Of a DNA stretch of 64,000 nucleotides, positions 37,226 to 49,197 are shown in pieces. The notes under the pieces were generated by a model, which had not been told where the DNA came from, ran no database searches, and saw only the letters and a list, made by a program, of their open reading frames with translations. Position numbers and translations under genes: made by a program. Each line of letters starts with the position of its first letter. Position 1 is the stretch's first letter. The stretch lies in the NCBI RefSeq assembly GCF_954871325.1, contig NC_088778.1:1798001-1862000 (forward strand). The letters are read 5' to 3'. The DNA is from Gordionus sp. m RMFG-2023 (lineage: Eukaryota; Nematomorpha; Gordioida; Chordodea; Parachordodidae).

Positions 37226-37395
37226 CTATTTCTTTGAATTAGGAGGGCATTTAACACAACGTGGATATGAGAATTTGGACATTTACTGGCACAAAATTTT
37301 TCAAATCCTATAAAAAAATTAATAACTTATATCATAATTTCTATTGTATTCATTCTCACCATAATTCAAATTTCTAATCTATGGATCGGCTTTCC
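37226..37395 (-). pseudogene. Cysteine-rich peptide copy, terminal two exons, broken (palindrome C, right arm)
   Basis: Minus-strand fossil. The exon 2-like segment is 37,395-37,333 (63 nt) and the exon 3-like segment is 37,307-37,226. It shares the subtype marks FEKFCASKC with the left arm of the same palindrome, so in C the two arms are sisters, unlike in A and B. It is broken in a few places. Confidence 0.65.
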
Positions 37396-37514
37396 CTTTG
37401 ATAAAATATAAATCTAAACACTTAAACAAATTTATAAAGGTGGTTACAAAGTAGTTTATACGAGAAAAATGAAACTCTTAGGGACTAGAGTTCCATAAAA
37501 TATCAGACATAATA

Positions 37515-40165
37515 ACAAGACTTTAATGATTGTAGATGAGTATAAATTGTACTATAATGGAATTCTTAGTAATAGGAACGGTGTCGGTATTATCCTCAGT
37601 CAAGATCTAACCTCATCAGTGATAGAAGTTAATAGGATCTCTGATAGACTAATGAAGATAAAACTCTGCATTGGTCAATCAATACAACACATCCTTTCAG
37701 TATATGCTCCTCAAACGGGTTGCAAAGAAGAGGAGAAAGATGACGTTAGAGCTATCCTTGATGAAGCTGTAATGGAAATCCCTAAGGATGACCTAGTCAT
37801 AATAGGTGATGACTTAAATGCAAATGTGGGAATAGCAAGATATAGCTAAAAAGGCATGGTGGTTATGTATAAGGAGAAAGAAATTATGAAAGAGAGCATA
37901 TACTGAAATTTGCGCAAGCCTTCGACCTTGCCTTAAGAAACACATACTATAGGAAATAAGACAGTCATTTAATAACATATAAAGGGGGTGCAAGGAAAAC
38001 ACAGATAGATTACATGCTAATCTCGTAGAAGATTAAAAGATTTAATAGACTGCAAAGTCATCCCAGGAGAAGATATTGCAGCGCAACACAAGCTACTAGT
38101 CATGGATTTACACATCACAAATAAATCCACTCATAAAACTGGAACCATGCATCAAATAGGGTAAATTAAAAACAATGACAGATGCCTATGCAATCAATGC
38201 AAACATTGATACAATAGATTCCTCATAAGTCAGTGAAAGAATGTGGACGTTTCATCCAGATTAATAGCACTGCCAAATTGAGACTAGGCTTTACAAGGGG
38301 AGGTAACAAATCATAAAAAGAACTATGATGGTGGAATGAAGAGGTACAATAGACCCTACAGGAGAAAAAAGCCCTTTATAAAATATGGTACAAATCCAAA
38401 AATCAAGATGACAAGACAAGATACAAAAATTTCAAGAGAATAGCTACAAATCCAGTGGCTAGGGCCAAATCTATGGCATACGATGATATGTATGAAGATC
38501 TACATACCAAAAAAGGGAAATATACAGATTAGCCAAACAGCGAAAAAAGAATTCTAGTGATATAAACGGAGCTCTGAAAGTAATCAAAAATAAAGATGGA
38601 AAAGTAATAAAGGAGAAAGAAATAATAAATAGATGGAAAGAATATTCAGGAGCTTCTCAACTTTAATCCCCACATACTACATCTAGATGAACCCTCCCCA
38701 TGTAAAAACCTTATACATCCAATAACAGAACATGAAATAATCACATGCCTCAAGCATATGAAAAACAGCTAGGGGTCTAGATGATATTCCAATAGAAAGC
38801 CTTAAAGCACTAGGAGATGATGGAATACATTTCCACACAATTCTATACAATAAAATACATGGAAATGAAGAGGTTCCTCAAAAATGGAGGCAGAGCTATC
38901 TAGTTTCTATCTTCAAAAATAAAAAGGGATCCACACAATTGTTAAAATTACAGGGCAAAAACTGATGTCACACTGTCTAAAACTATACGAAAAAATAATA
39001 GAAAAAAGATTAAGAGACATAATCGAAATAAGAGAGACTCAATTTGGCTTTATGCGAAGATGATCAACAACCGATGCTATCCACGCAATTAGGCAAATGA
39101 GTGAAAAATACAGGGAAAATAACAAAAAGCTACACATGGTCTTTCTCGATCTAGAAATGGCTTTCGATAGAATCCCAAGAAAACTTATCTGGTAAGCGCT
39201 ACGCCATAAAAAAGTTCCCGAAAAAAGAATAATACAAGATATGTATATGGGCCATACAACAATGGTCCGTAGCACAACAGGCACTTCAGCAGGCTTCACA
39301 ATAGCCGAAGGAGTTTATCAAGGGTGGGCAACAGCCCACTTCTCTTCATTACAGTAATAGATGTATAAGCACATATACCTCAAACAGTCCCGTGGAATAT
39401 GATATTTGCAGATGATATTGTGATACTTGCCGAATCCAAGGATGAAAATGAAAGAAAGATTAGTGAGCTGGATAAATATCTTAGAAAAGCAAGGACTAAA
39501 AAAAATAAAGAAAAGACGGTGTATATGGTGATAGGAGGAGATGAAAGAGATAGAATTGTTATAAATGAATGGCAGATATCGGCAATTGAAAGCTGCAAAT
39601 ATTAGGGCTCCACTATACAAACAAACGGCACAAATAAAAAAGAGATAAAGAGTAAAATTAATCAAGGGTGGTTAAAGCGGAGATCTTTATCTGGAGTGCT
39701 ATTTGACTAAAGAATCCCACACAAATTAAAGGGAAAACAGTTCCATTCCTATATAGTTCAGAAACAGGCCAACCAAGGAATTAGACGAGAGAAGTCTACA
39801 AACTATGGAGATCAGAATGTTGAGGATGATTTCGGGGGTAACAAGAAAGATAAAGTGCGCAGTACATGAATACTCAGTAGAAAGGTAGTGCCTATTAAGA
39901 CTTAGTTAATGGTAAACAGACGTAGGTGGTATGGGCACACAATGAGAATGCCTATGAACTACATAGGAAATAAGGTTGAGAGTTTGGAAGTGATGGGCAA
40001 ACGTAAAAGAGGAAGGCCAAAACTTCTATGGGGCCATAAAGTTAGAGCCAATATAAAGAAGTATAAATTAGATAAATGAGATTGTATGAATAACATAAAG
40101 TGGATAGAGATGTTGAAGAAGCTTACCACCAGAAAAGGAAAGCCAAAGAGAAAAAAACAAAAACG
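37515..40165 (+). pseudogene. RTE-clade LINE, 5'-truncated and decayed
   Basis: A 107-codon open piece at 37,526-37,849 is the middle of an APE-type endonuclease: RNGVGIILSQ, ISDRLMKIKL, YAPQTGCKEEEK and then DLVIIGDDLNANVG. The reverse transcriptase follows: TQFGFM with STTDAI at about 39.04-39.08 kb, LHMVFLDLEMAFDRIPR at about 39.13-39.18 kb, GVYQGWATA near 39.31 kb, and MIFADDIVILAES with FADD at 39,405-39,416. After that come a C-terminal RRWYGHTMRMP box near 39.93 kb and KRKRGRPKLLWG near 40.0 kb. This order is diagnostic of RTE/BovB-type LINEs. About 2.65 kb of a usual 3.2 kb remain. The endonuclease start is missing, and stops and frame changes run through the RT, so it is dead. Palindrome-arm sequence lies on both sides. 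Confidence 0.88.
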
Positions 40166-40169
40166 TCTC

Positions 40170-40400
40170 TACTGCTTTAAACACATTAAAAAATTTATAT
40201 AAGTGGTCACAAATTAGTTTATACGCAAAAAATCTTTTTTTTCAGAGAGCAGGCCCCCGGGCCCTACATTCTTACATTGAATATTGATCGAATCAAAATT
40301 TTCCTTCTACCATTGGGGTCCGGTAATACTATAAAATATCAAAACATACAAACAAAGACGTCTCAGGGCTTAAGGAAAAATTCCTAACACTGCCTACCCG
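40170..40400 (-). repeat. Fragment of a peptide-unit arm beyond the RTE LINE
   Basis: The block starting AAACACATTAAAAAATTTAT and running through GTGGTCACAAATTAGTTTATA, GGGGTCCGGTA and AAAGACGTCTCAGGGCTTA equals the 5' part of the right arms of palindromes A and B (upstream of exon 2). It overlaps in content with 37,400-37,510, the last part of palindrome C, so the LINE does not sit in a simple gap. It joins directly to structure D. Confidence 0.75.
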
Positions 40401-42310
40401 CTATGATAAGTGTATAGCGAAGAAAAAATGGTACATTTTTGTCAAAATGCACCTTATTTATTTTCAAATATTTCGAGAAATAATTTATATTTTATTATGT
40501 AGCTTAATAATAGTTCTTTAATATGAGATAAAAATAAATATGATAGAAATCATTAATATCGAAAACCGCATGTATAAATACGGAAATGGCCATAGAAAAA
40601 AAAGCTATTTTTATTTCAAAATTTTTCTCTAGATAGATATCACACTGCTTTAGTACAAAATCCTAGAATGTGATAAACATGGTTTTAGGAGTTATGACTC
40701 TTTATATTGCTATAATTGAAATATCATCATATTTAAGTTTAATGAATAGATATGAAATAATGTTTATTTAAAAAATATGTCTAAATGATAGGCCCTTACT
40801 TTTTTTTTATCTTTAACAAAATTTTAAGAAGTGGCTGGGATAAAGTTTAGTTAAATTTTGTCTCGAAATTACTTGACAAAATAATACAAAACATATTTAT
40901 AACTTTATTTGCCTCAAATTGCATAATTACATAATATACAATCAACAATTTAAATTTAAAATATATCGTATATTAAATCATCCAAAGAATTTGAATTAAT
41001 TTTGACTATTGTCGCGTAGGGGAATAAAAGCATGGAACTTTTGTGTTCCGGAAATTCTCTTTGCTCTCAAAAACATGCTTTTAAGATGATTTTCTGTGTT
41101 ATTATATTAATTATTACTCACAAATATAAAATTTACCCCATGGATATTATTTCTTGCATAGTTAAATAAATCCATTGTTGTTAATATGTGATGTTCATAT
41201 GGGCTTTGCAAGCTTGCTCGAGTTGCTAGCCGTTTAGTAAAGCACCTTAAATTGCAGGGACTTTTAACATGCGCAGTTTTAAAAAATGTCACTCAGCCTT
41301 TATCCCAAAATTATTTTCATGATTGTAGAGAATAATGAAGTCTTTTTTTATTTTTGTATTGTGTTATTGCCCCATCAGAAAAATAAAAATTTTTATCAAC
41401 TCTATAAAATGTTTCTTTCAGCATTGTGCTTTAGGTAATCTGATATAATCACTAAATTTACATGTTTTATTATTTTGTCCTTTATGATGATAAATTATAA
41501 AAGGGTGGTGGCCTGATTATTGGTCCAATTAAATTCTTGTATGGTCCTGCACTAAAAATGCATAGTTTTCTGAAAAGTTCGCAATAACTAAAGGAATTAG
41601 CCATTATTTAAATTGGATTTTTAAAAAGTTTCGAATTAATGATCGTGAAGCTATAAACGAATGAGTTTGAATTTTATATAATCTATTGAATTCGCATCAA
41701 ACAATATATCAAATCTTTCTTTTATTTTTGAAGATGTAAATTTATATTTTGGTAGATATTTTTATGTTAAATTAAATATTTAAAATTATATTGTCAAGTA
41801 ATTTCGAGACAAAATTTATTAAATAAACACATTATCCCAGCCACCTCTCAAAAAATTTTGTTAAAGATAAAAAAAAATAGTAGGGCCTATCATTTAGACT
41901 TTTTAAATAAACATTATTTCATAACTATTCATTAAATTTAAATATGAAGATGTTTATGTTAAATTGGATCAATTTTAGCCATATAAAGAGTCATAACTCC
42001 TAGAGGAATGTTTGTCCCAGTCTTAGTATTTTGTACAAATATGGAGCAGGTGATATCTAATATCTGTAAAAAAAAATTGAAAAAATACCTTTTTTTTCTA
42101 TAATCATTTCTGGTTTTATACATCCGGTTTTCGACATTAATCAGATTCTATTATATTTATTTTTATGTCATATTATTACATAATAAAATTTAAATTATTT
42201 CTCCAAGTTATTTCTCGAGATATTTGAAAATAAATGATGTGCATTTTGCCAAAAATGTACATTTTTTCGCCTTTAAAACGTTCATATTCTTAGCGGGTAA
42301 ACAGTTTTTT
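40390..42310. repeat. Structure D: inverted outer-arm repeats around a ~1 kb centre
   Basis: The left arm at about 40,390-40,840 and right arm at about 41,800-42,310 are reverse complements (for example GGAGTTATGACTCTTTATAT on the left and ATATAAAGAGTCATAACTCC on the right). Both end inward at TGGCTGGGATAA and TTATCCCAGCCA, followed by TTTTGTCTCGAAATTACTTG and its complement. The left arm plus part of the centre equals the outer block of palindrome B (29.74-30.31 kb). Relative to that copy, about 0.41 kb at 40.84-41.25 kb is extra and is bounded by GGGA on both sides. After 42,310 a short block (GTTGATTTGATATGGAATTC near 42,381) matches the spacer of palindromes B and C. Confidence 0.75.
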
Positions 42311-42614
42311 ATAGTTTTAGTATATATTACCAGTATGCAAAATTTAAGAAAAATAAAAAGGGGTCGGGTTAAAATCTTGGTTGATTTGATATGGAATTCA
42401 CAAAATATATGTATCGAGGAAAAAGCAAAGAAAACTAGGATGTATATATAAGTAAAGAGTGGGACAAATTTTCATTAGAAATGTTTTGGTATACACATTT
42501 TAAAAAAAATGGATTTATTTTTAACGATTAATTTTTATCATATCAATAGATATAAGATACTTGTATCTTTTGTTAGATGAGAGTATCTTAAATATAATAC
42601 TTTTATAAAATTAT

Positions 42615-43392
42615 CATTATCTACTAAAATATCCGGGTTCGAACCGAACCCGGAGAAGAAAACCGGGGTTTTTGGGAAAATAATCTAAACCCGAACCGAA
42701 ACTGACCCCCTTTTATAAAATTTTTAAAACCCCGAACCAAACCCGGAAATTTTATTTGAACCGGGTTCAACCGGGTTGTGTGTATTGTTTATATTAATAT
42801 AAAATATTTGCATAATTGTAAATACGAATATTAATAATTTACTTGACATTTTATAATATTTTTCAAATTTCTCAATTAAGTGAAGTGTTTAGTTAATTAA
42901 ATTTTAAAAAACTTAATTCATTTACTCCATTTTAAAATTTTTTTAAAATTTTTATTCTCAAAGATTCCTATTGGATTGTTGATAAATGTTAAACCAATTA
43001 AATTCATTTACGCCATTTATTTTTAAATTTTTAACTTATTCTCAAAGCTTATTAATTAGAGGAAAATGAAAAGTGAACAAGTCAAAGTAAAAATTTATTA
43101 TATTGGATATTGTTAATTTAAAGAAATACGTCTTAAAATTTTATTTTTAAAATTAAAATAAAAAATTATTTATTTTATATACCAAATTTATGTCCAGTTT
43201 TTTAATTATGATCTAAATGTAGAATATATTATTTTTTATCAATTCAAAAATTCTTAAACCCGGAATCCGAAACCAAACCCGGGTTCAAAAATATTTCCCA
43301 ACCGAACCCTATCCGAACTCACACCTATTTTTTTTAACCTTAAACCGAACTGAACACGGGCAAAAATTTGGCCGGATTCCTGATAAGCCTTT
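42615..43392 (-). repeat. GGTTCGG-type interspersed repeat, longest copy
   Basis: Both ends are G+C-rich arrays of CCGAACC/GGGTTCGG motifs (42,628-42,785 and 43,255-43,385), around an AT-rich centre of about 0.45 kb. The right third is the reverse complement of 1,618-1,800. There is no coding capacity. The arrays differ between copies, while the AT-rich body is conserved. Confidence 0.7.
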
Positions 43393-43399
43393 TAAAAAA

Positions 43400-46300
43400 C
43401 AGCGTTAAAAAGACAGACTAGGAGATCTTTTAGGTCCCATTGATATAAAATATTAGTTTATAAAATTTTTTTAATAATTACCGCAAATGGAAGAACAAGA
43501 TAAAGTTGACAATGAGAATATTATATAATAAAAAGCTAACAATTTTTTAAAATATTTATAGGCGATAATGTAACTAATTTATATAGAGCTAAATAAAGTT
43601 TTTTTTTTATTTAAAAAATATTATTGAAATAAATATATTTATGTTTTCAAATTCAATCTAAAGGCTATCAAATAATTATTAAATTAATTAGATTTTAAAC
43701 CAGACAAACCAAATGTTAAAAAAAATAAATTTTAAAAATATATTATCTGGTGAAGGCCATTGCTACTTTGCGATATTTTTCAAAATTATTTTAGGTTCAA
43801 AAAAAACATAATAAAATTCTTTAATATTATTAATACATCTTTTTTACCAAAATTTGATAAAGATTAATTTATGCCTCAAACCCTATAATATAAATTATCA
43901 TTTCACTTTTGACATTGTCCTGAAGGATAATAAAATTTTAGGTTTTAAGAGTTTAAATTGAAATTTTGTGCAAATTTAACTAAAATGGAAAATAAGGAAC
44001 AAAAAATCTCCTATTTGTTTATTCTTTTTAATATAAAATTGTTACAAAAATTATCATTTTTTAAGATGTTAAAAATAATAACAATTAGATAAAACGGTAT
44101 ATGATATTTCTGAAATATTATATAAAATATTTATCTCTTTTAAAAAATAATAATGCCATGAAGAATCCACTGTTATTTCGATAGCGTTAAAATAACTTAA
44201 CGCTTTAACATAAGCCGTTCACTATTAATTAAGTGAAAAAGGATTAGAAAGTAATATTTATAAAAATAATGTCATGTGAAACAAACATAACATATTGTTA
44301 ATAGTATCCATTTTAAGAATTCGAATAAACGATATTAAAATATCGCCTTCCTACATCCTCCCCCCCTCTTTTGGATAGATTCCAAATTTTCCTGCGAGAA
44401 GAGTGTTCAATAATTCAAATATAAGTTTATATTAATAATTGTAGTTTCAGTTTAGAAAGGGAAACAGTTTAAAAAAAACTTATAAATATTATAATTCTGG
44501 GACTGTTTTCGACAATTACCGAAAATAAATTATCCGAAATCAAAATTCTATTCAGATGAAAAACCTATTGGAATAAAAATTCCCATTCGAAATTCCAGAT
44601 CAAATTGTATCGAAACATTTTTTTAAATGATCCCTACCCTATCTCATATAAACCTGTTCCAAGAGATTAGATTCTCAGTGAAACATCTAAAACCCTTACT
44701 GCTATTTAATTGCTATTATTTTTTAACATGGCATCGCAACACATGTTTTCAAAATTTCGCTTGAACATAACGCGTTTACTATAAATTCGCTAATTTATTT
44801 TTTATCCAAGTTTTGTTTTGAAATATAGGATGTTTCAGTAATATTTTTATCAGACATATAAATAGGTACAATTACAAATCTAAAGTAGAATAGTTTTATT
44901 TGAATTAAAATAAATAAATAAATATTAACAAAATTAAAATTAATCTATAAATCTCATCATGTTTTCTATTTTTCCACAAAACTGTTTTTTTTAAAAAAGA
45001 TTATTCGTAATATGAATTTCAAAATTAGAAAATTAAAACGCCTCCATTTCGGTTATTCTTACGATGTTGGTGATGGATTTTTTATTTACTCTTTTTATTC
45101 ATTAAAAAAACAAATTTTTTATGTATTCCTGATCAAATTTATTAGTTTTTATTGTGCACTATCTTGGTTCACACACTACCTGTAAACAGTAGCTTCACTG
45201 GGGGGAAGGGAGTGGTTACATAGCGTTCAAGTCTCAAAAATTGAGCCTCTAAGAAAATTTAAAAAAATCGTCGTTTTGAAATTATTAGCTAAAGAAAGGT
45301 CATTTTCAAATATAATAGCAAAAAAAGTTGTGAAGGCTTGTGATGCCAATGTAGTGCTGTTAATTTGCTTGGTCGTAAAATTTACGACCCAATTTTTATA
45401 TTTCAGTGTTGTGAATGTGATGATTTAATATAGCAAATAATATTATGTTGACAATAAAAAAATTAAAACCCATTCAGATAAAAAATATTTTGTTTAAAAA
45501 AAAAATTAAAATAACACATTTACTTTTTATTATAAACTTGAAAGTTTATTTTAATTTTACTGCAATAATTTTAAATTTTAAACAAACATATATTTAGCCA
45601 GAGAATCGGCTAAGCCAAATATTTTAGCCTAAAACTATCACTCTAGCTTTTCGGAGTTATTCATAAAAAGATAGAGGCTCAAATTTGGACGAAATTAATA
45701 TAAGTTGAAACGCTCAATGTTAACGGATTTTAATCTGCAAGCCCCTGAAAATAGAGCCGAGTTAGCTTGCATTTAGCCATTATCCAATTATAGCAATTAC
45801 ACAAACTTTATAAAAAAAATGCAAATTGAAGATTTAATATATGATGACTTCAGAATAGGTAGGAAAAAAAACGCTTGTTTTTAAACACCCTTACCCCTAA
45901 ATAGAAACGATCCAAAGTATTCTAAATATCCTATTCAAGCTCAATCTTGACGAATTTAGGAACTAAATGTTAAATTAGAAAAAAAAAATAAAAAATAGCG
46001 ATAAAATTAGTACAAATCCGGCCAGAAGGTTCGTATCTAATTCTAAACTAGGATGGTATAGCTGGAAATAATCTCTCGGTTAACCAACATAACAACTCAT
46101 TTTAATCCTATTTTACCCTGTAAGCTGAGTTGCTTGCAGGACTTTACTATCTAACCTCAGAATATGCCATTGCATTTTGCTATTTCTATATTTTTGGTAA
46201 ATATTTTTTATTTGAACTATTTGGAACACATTATTTATCTGAACCCCGGGAAAATAGAACTATATAATAACTAAAATATTTTAATAATATTATTGCTTAT

Positions 46301-46560
46301 TTTGATTAATTTATTGCTTAAAAAATTATAAACAATTATTTTGTTACTAGGTGCTGACGATACATTAAATTTGGTACTGCAGTGAACACATACTCTATGT
46401 TTTTATTGGGACTATAAGTAAAATGTTTCTTGGACAAACTTATGGTTTTCATATTGTAAAATAAAAATTAACAATCTAAAGACTCCTCTAGAAAAATATC
46501 ATAAAATAAAATATACAAAAAAATTATATTAATTGTATAGTAAAGCAAACTTAAACAATA
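43400..46560. other. AT-rich stretch with one old repeat copy, no gene
   Basis: At about 43,740-44,050 lies a third, diverged copy of the inverted-repeat sequence of 7.35 and 11.2 kb (GATAAAGATTAATTTATG, then TTTTGACATTGTCC). A block at 45.59-46.25 kb is less AT-rich, but I see no frame, fold or match within the window. Confidence 0.45.
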
Positions 46561-46564
46561 ATAA

Positions 46565-46655
46565 AAGACCGGTCCGGACCACGGTCCTCAAGAAAAAGAT
46601 CGGTCCGACAATCGGTCCGGTCCGATCCCGGTCTAAGACCGATAGGACCGGACCG
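46565..46655. repeat. GGTCCG/CGGACC-rich island
   Basis: About 90 bp of overlapping near-palindromes built from GGTCCG, CGGACC, CCGATC and GACCGGTCCGG, in DNA that is otherwise about three quarters A+T. It is similar in style to the GGTTCGG arrays but with a different core. Confidence 0.8.
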
Positions 46656-46849
46656 TTGACCTTCACTACTCTCAAATATATTATCAAGAACCTATAACTC
46701 AAGTTTCAGAAGTTCTCACAACCACACCACTAGTTTATTCACATTCTATTGATACCAGATCAACATTCATTATAGTAATCTGCATCGGATTTGTTAAAAA
46801 AATTTTGTCCGACTTGGCCCGATCAATATTATGGTTAAAATTAATTAAA

Positions 46850-48800
46850 AACTATCATGGGTAGTAATGGTCAAATTTGTCTGGTTTATAGATGTTAGGA
46901 ACGAAACTGATAAGAAGCTAGAGTATAGGTAATGATTGCCAGAAAGATATTGTTGACAAGGTTAAATAGTGGCCTATAATAGCTGACCCAAATATTTTGA
47001 ATGGTTGGACCATAAACCAGTTGCCTGTTATGAATAATCATTATGATATACATAGGTAGATATTCTCATTGAGAGAATATAAAATTTCATGAATAAATTT
47101 TTGATAATTTCGGTAATAAATTTAGAAATGATAACTTCGGGAATAACATTAAGAATAATAATTTTGGAAACAATTTTTTGAAGGGATGATGTTAATTTTA
47201 TATGTCGAACTTGTGAAGTCAGGACATGGACCATTAAATAGTCTGAAAGTAAAATGTTTTAATTTGGGGCAGTATGGTAACATTGCCAGATTCTGTGAAA
47301 GTAGAAATTTTAAACTTACTTGTGTTATATGTGGATGATTCGGTCACATTATTAATGCAGGGTAAATATACTTAGAAATAATGAGGGTTTTCCACAAAAC
47401 AAATTAGCAAGTTACTTCCCAAGTGAGAAGTGTTGGTAGAAAAGCTAATATTGGTAAAAACCTTTGAAAATTACATTAATTAACATAGGATTTTTAAATG
47501 TTGGATGACGGACATTGCTGCCATATTCATAATGGGATATGACAAATGTGGGATATTATGGCCGGAAAATAAAAAAAATATAATAATATGATCAATTAGC
47601 AGTTTGCGCTCAAAAATAACTGTATTAGGAAAGGTTATCTTGGTGGTAAAGGTTGAAAGAACGACAATTTTATGATTTATGGATATTTGATAAAGATTTT
47701 GAAAATATTAGGTTCCATGAAAAATTTTTGGGAATAATCAATATAACAAATTTAATGTTACAGGAGAAAATTATGTGAAATCCTATGGAAAGGTGAATTG
47801 TAAAGATTATATTACCTAGATTAAAGACAATAATAGCATTTAGATGGAATATGGGAATGGCAAAGAAATAATTTCGGGAATAAGAATTTCAATTTTGAAA
47901 TTAATAACAGCATAACAAAAAAAGTGTGCTAAATTTGAATTAAAGAAGTGAATTCTCCCGAAAAATAGAAAATGGTGAGCTGAAAGGTAAAATAGGAAAT
48001 AAATATATAAATTTAAATGTTAAAAAAAAAAAACTTAAATATTAAAATTAATAGCAGCGTATCAAAAGAGTCTGAGATTTACGAAAGGGATCATCCCGGG
48101 AAAATGTCAAAGAAAGCAAGGATATTATAAGTTGAACATAGTTGGAAAATAGTCAATTCGAAGTTTTGCAAAAATAATTAGGGGGTAATAGGAAATTCAA
48201 TCATATATTAAGAATACAGAATCAGAGATAAAAATAATGAATGAGATTAATTTGGTAAGTCATAATTTAATAAAATATATTGTAAAAAACTGCTTGTCCC
48301 GAAGACGAGTAAAGGCGGAGGAGTTAGAAGGTGAAACTCCGAAATATTAAAGAGGGTAAATCATCGTAGTGTTGTTAAACTCTACCTAAGTTTAGTCAAC
48401 TATGAAACAGCGTGACTTTGACTTGATAGTTGAGACTCGACTTAGAGGCTTAATTCTATTTTTTAGGACAAAATCCTGACAGGACATGGAAAACCTACCC
48501 TGAAAGATATTTGAGAAAAAGGTTGGCCCAAAAATTTCTAAATGAAGGTTAAGGAACTAGATAATTTTTAATAAGGAAATATTTTAATTTGAGGTTGAAG
48601 TGTAAAGATCCATATCGAGAAATATTTGAAAAGGGAGTTGTTTATATTGCTATAATGTAGATATTAACAAGGGCAGTGTAAGCCAAAGTTTTGCGAGGTG
48701 CACAGGGTTTCCCCTTGAAAGGATGGATGAAATTGAATTTGAATTAAATTGTTATCTTAAATCAATATTTGTGAACAGAAGTTTAGGCTGGTTCAAACAA
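46850..48800 (+). mobile_element. LTR-retrotransposon gag-like fossil with two CCHC zinc knuckles
   Basis: A stretch at 47,070-47,180 is rich in asparagine, phenylalanine and glycine codons (NFGN-like repeats). At about 47,245-47,365 there are two CCHC zinc-knuckle-like boxes of the form C-x2-C-x4-H-x4-C, the pattern of nucleocapsid proteins of Ty3/gypsy-like and related elements. Later stretches to about 48.8 kb keep the same base composition (A and G rich on this strand) and may be gag repeats or the start of pol. No LTRs were recognised. It is broken in many places and old. Whether it belongs to the same element as the gypsy fossil at 19-21 kb cannot be told. Confidence 0.5.
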
Positions 48801-49197
48801 AATAACGGATGCTGCAAAAAATGAAAACTGAATTTTTATACACCATTCAAAATGATCTTGTATTAAATAAAATTATGAGATGAATATTTATCGGGACTAT
48901 TTTTAGGGAATAAATTTAGTAATGCATGCTTTTTAGTTAGAACAAAGATAGGTGGGTCATATCATAAAATATAAAAATACCAATGGTGAACGTAAATTGC
49001 TTTAAAAATAATTAATTAAATGATATATAAAAATACTATCTATCTAATTTTTACGTTTTCCAAAACTGAATTTAAAGCTGGCCAAATCCGCCTATATAAA
49101 ATAAATTAACAAGCATTTTAATAAAAATTTAAATTGAGTTGTTAAAATTTTTTTTTACTTTCATTATTGTTTTACAATTTTTTATGATGATATTAAC

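Larger units (their letters stand above)
35380..37510. repeat. Palindrome C: inverted repeat carrying two opposed peptide-exon copies
   Basis: The left arm is 35,380-36,392, the spacer 36,392-36,640, and the right arm 36,640-37,510. The spacer is the same one (GATTTGATATGGAATTCAC near its left edge) and in the same orientation as in palindrome B. The arms mirror one another even in their homopolymers: 16 G at 36,223-36,238 and 15 C at 36,797-36,811. The right arm is cut off by the RTE LINE, and arm sequence resumes after it at about 40.17 kb. Confidence 0.85.

Noticed and set aside
39318-39665. 115-codon open frame on the minus strand
   Set aside because: It lies opposite the reverse transcriptase of the RTE LINE and is its antisense shadow.
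42630-42655. GGTTCGAACC as a possible tRNA T-loop
   Set aside because: It lies within a GGTTCGG/CCGAACC array; no acceptor stem, D-arm or anticodon arm can be placed around it.
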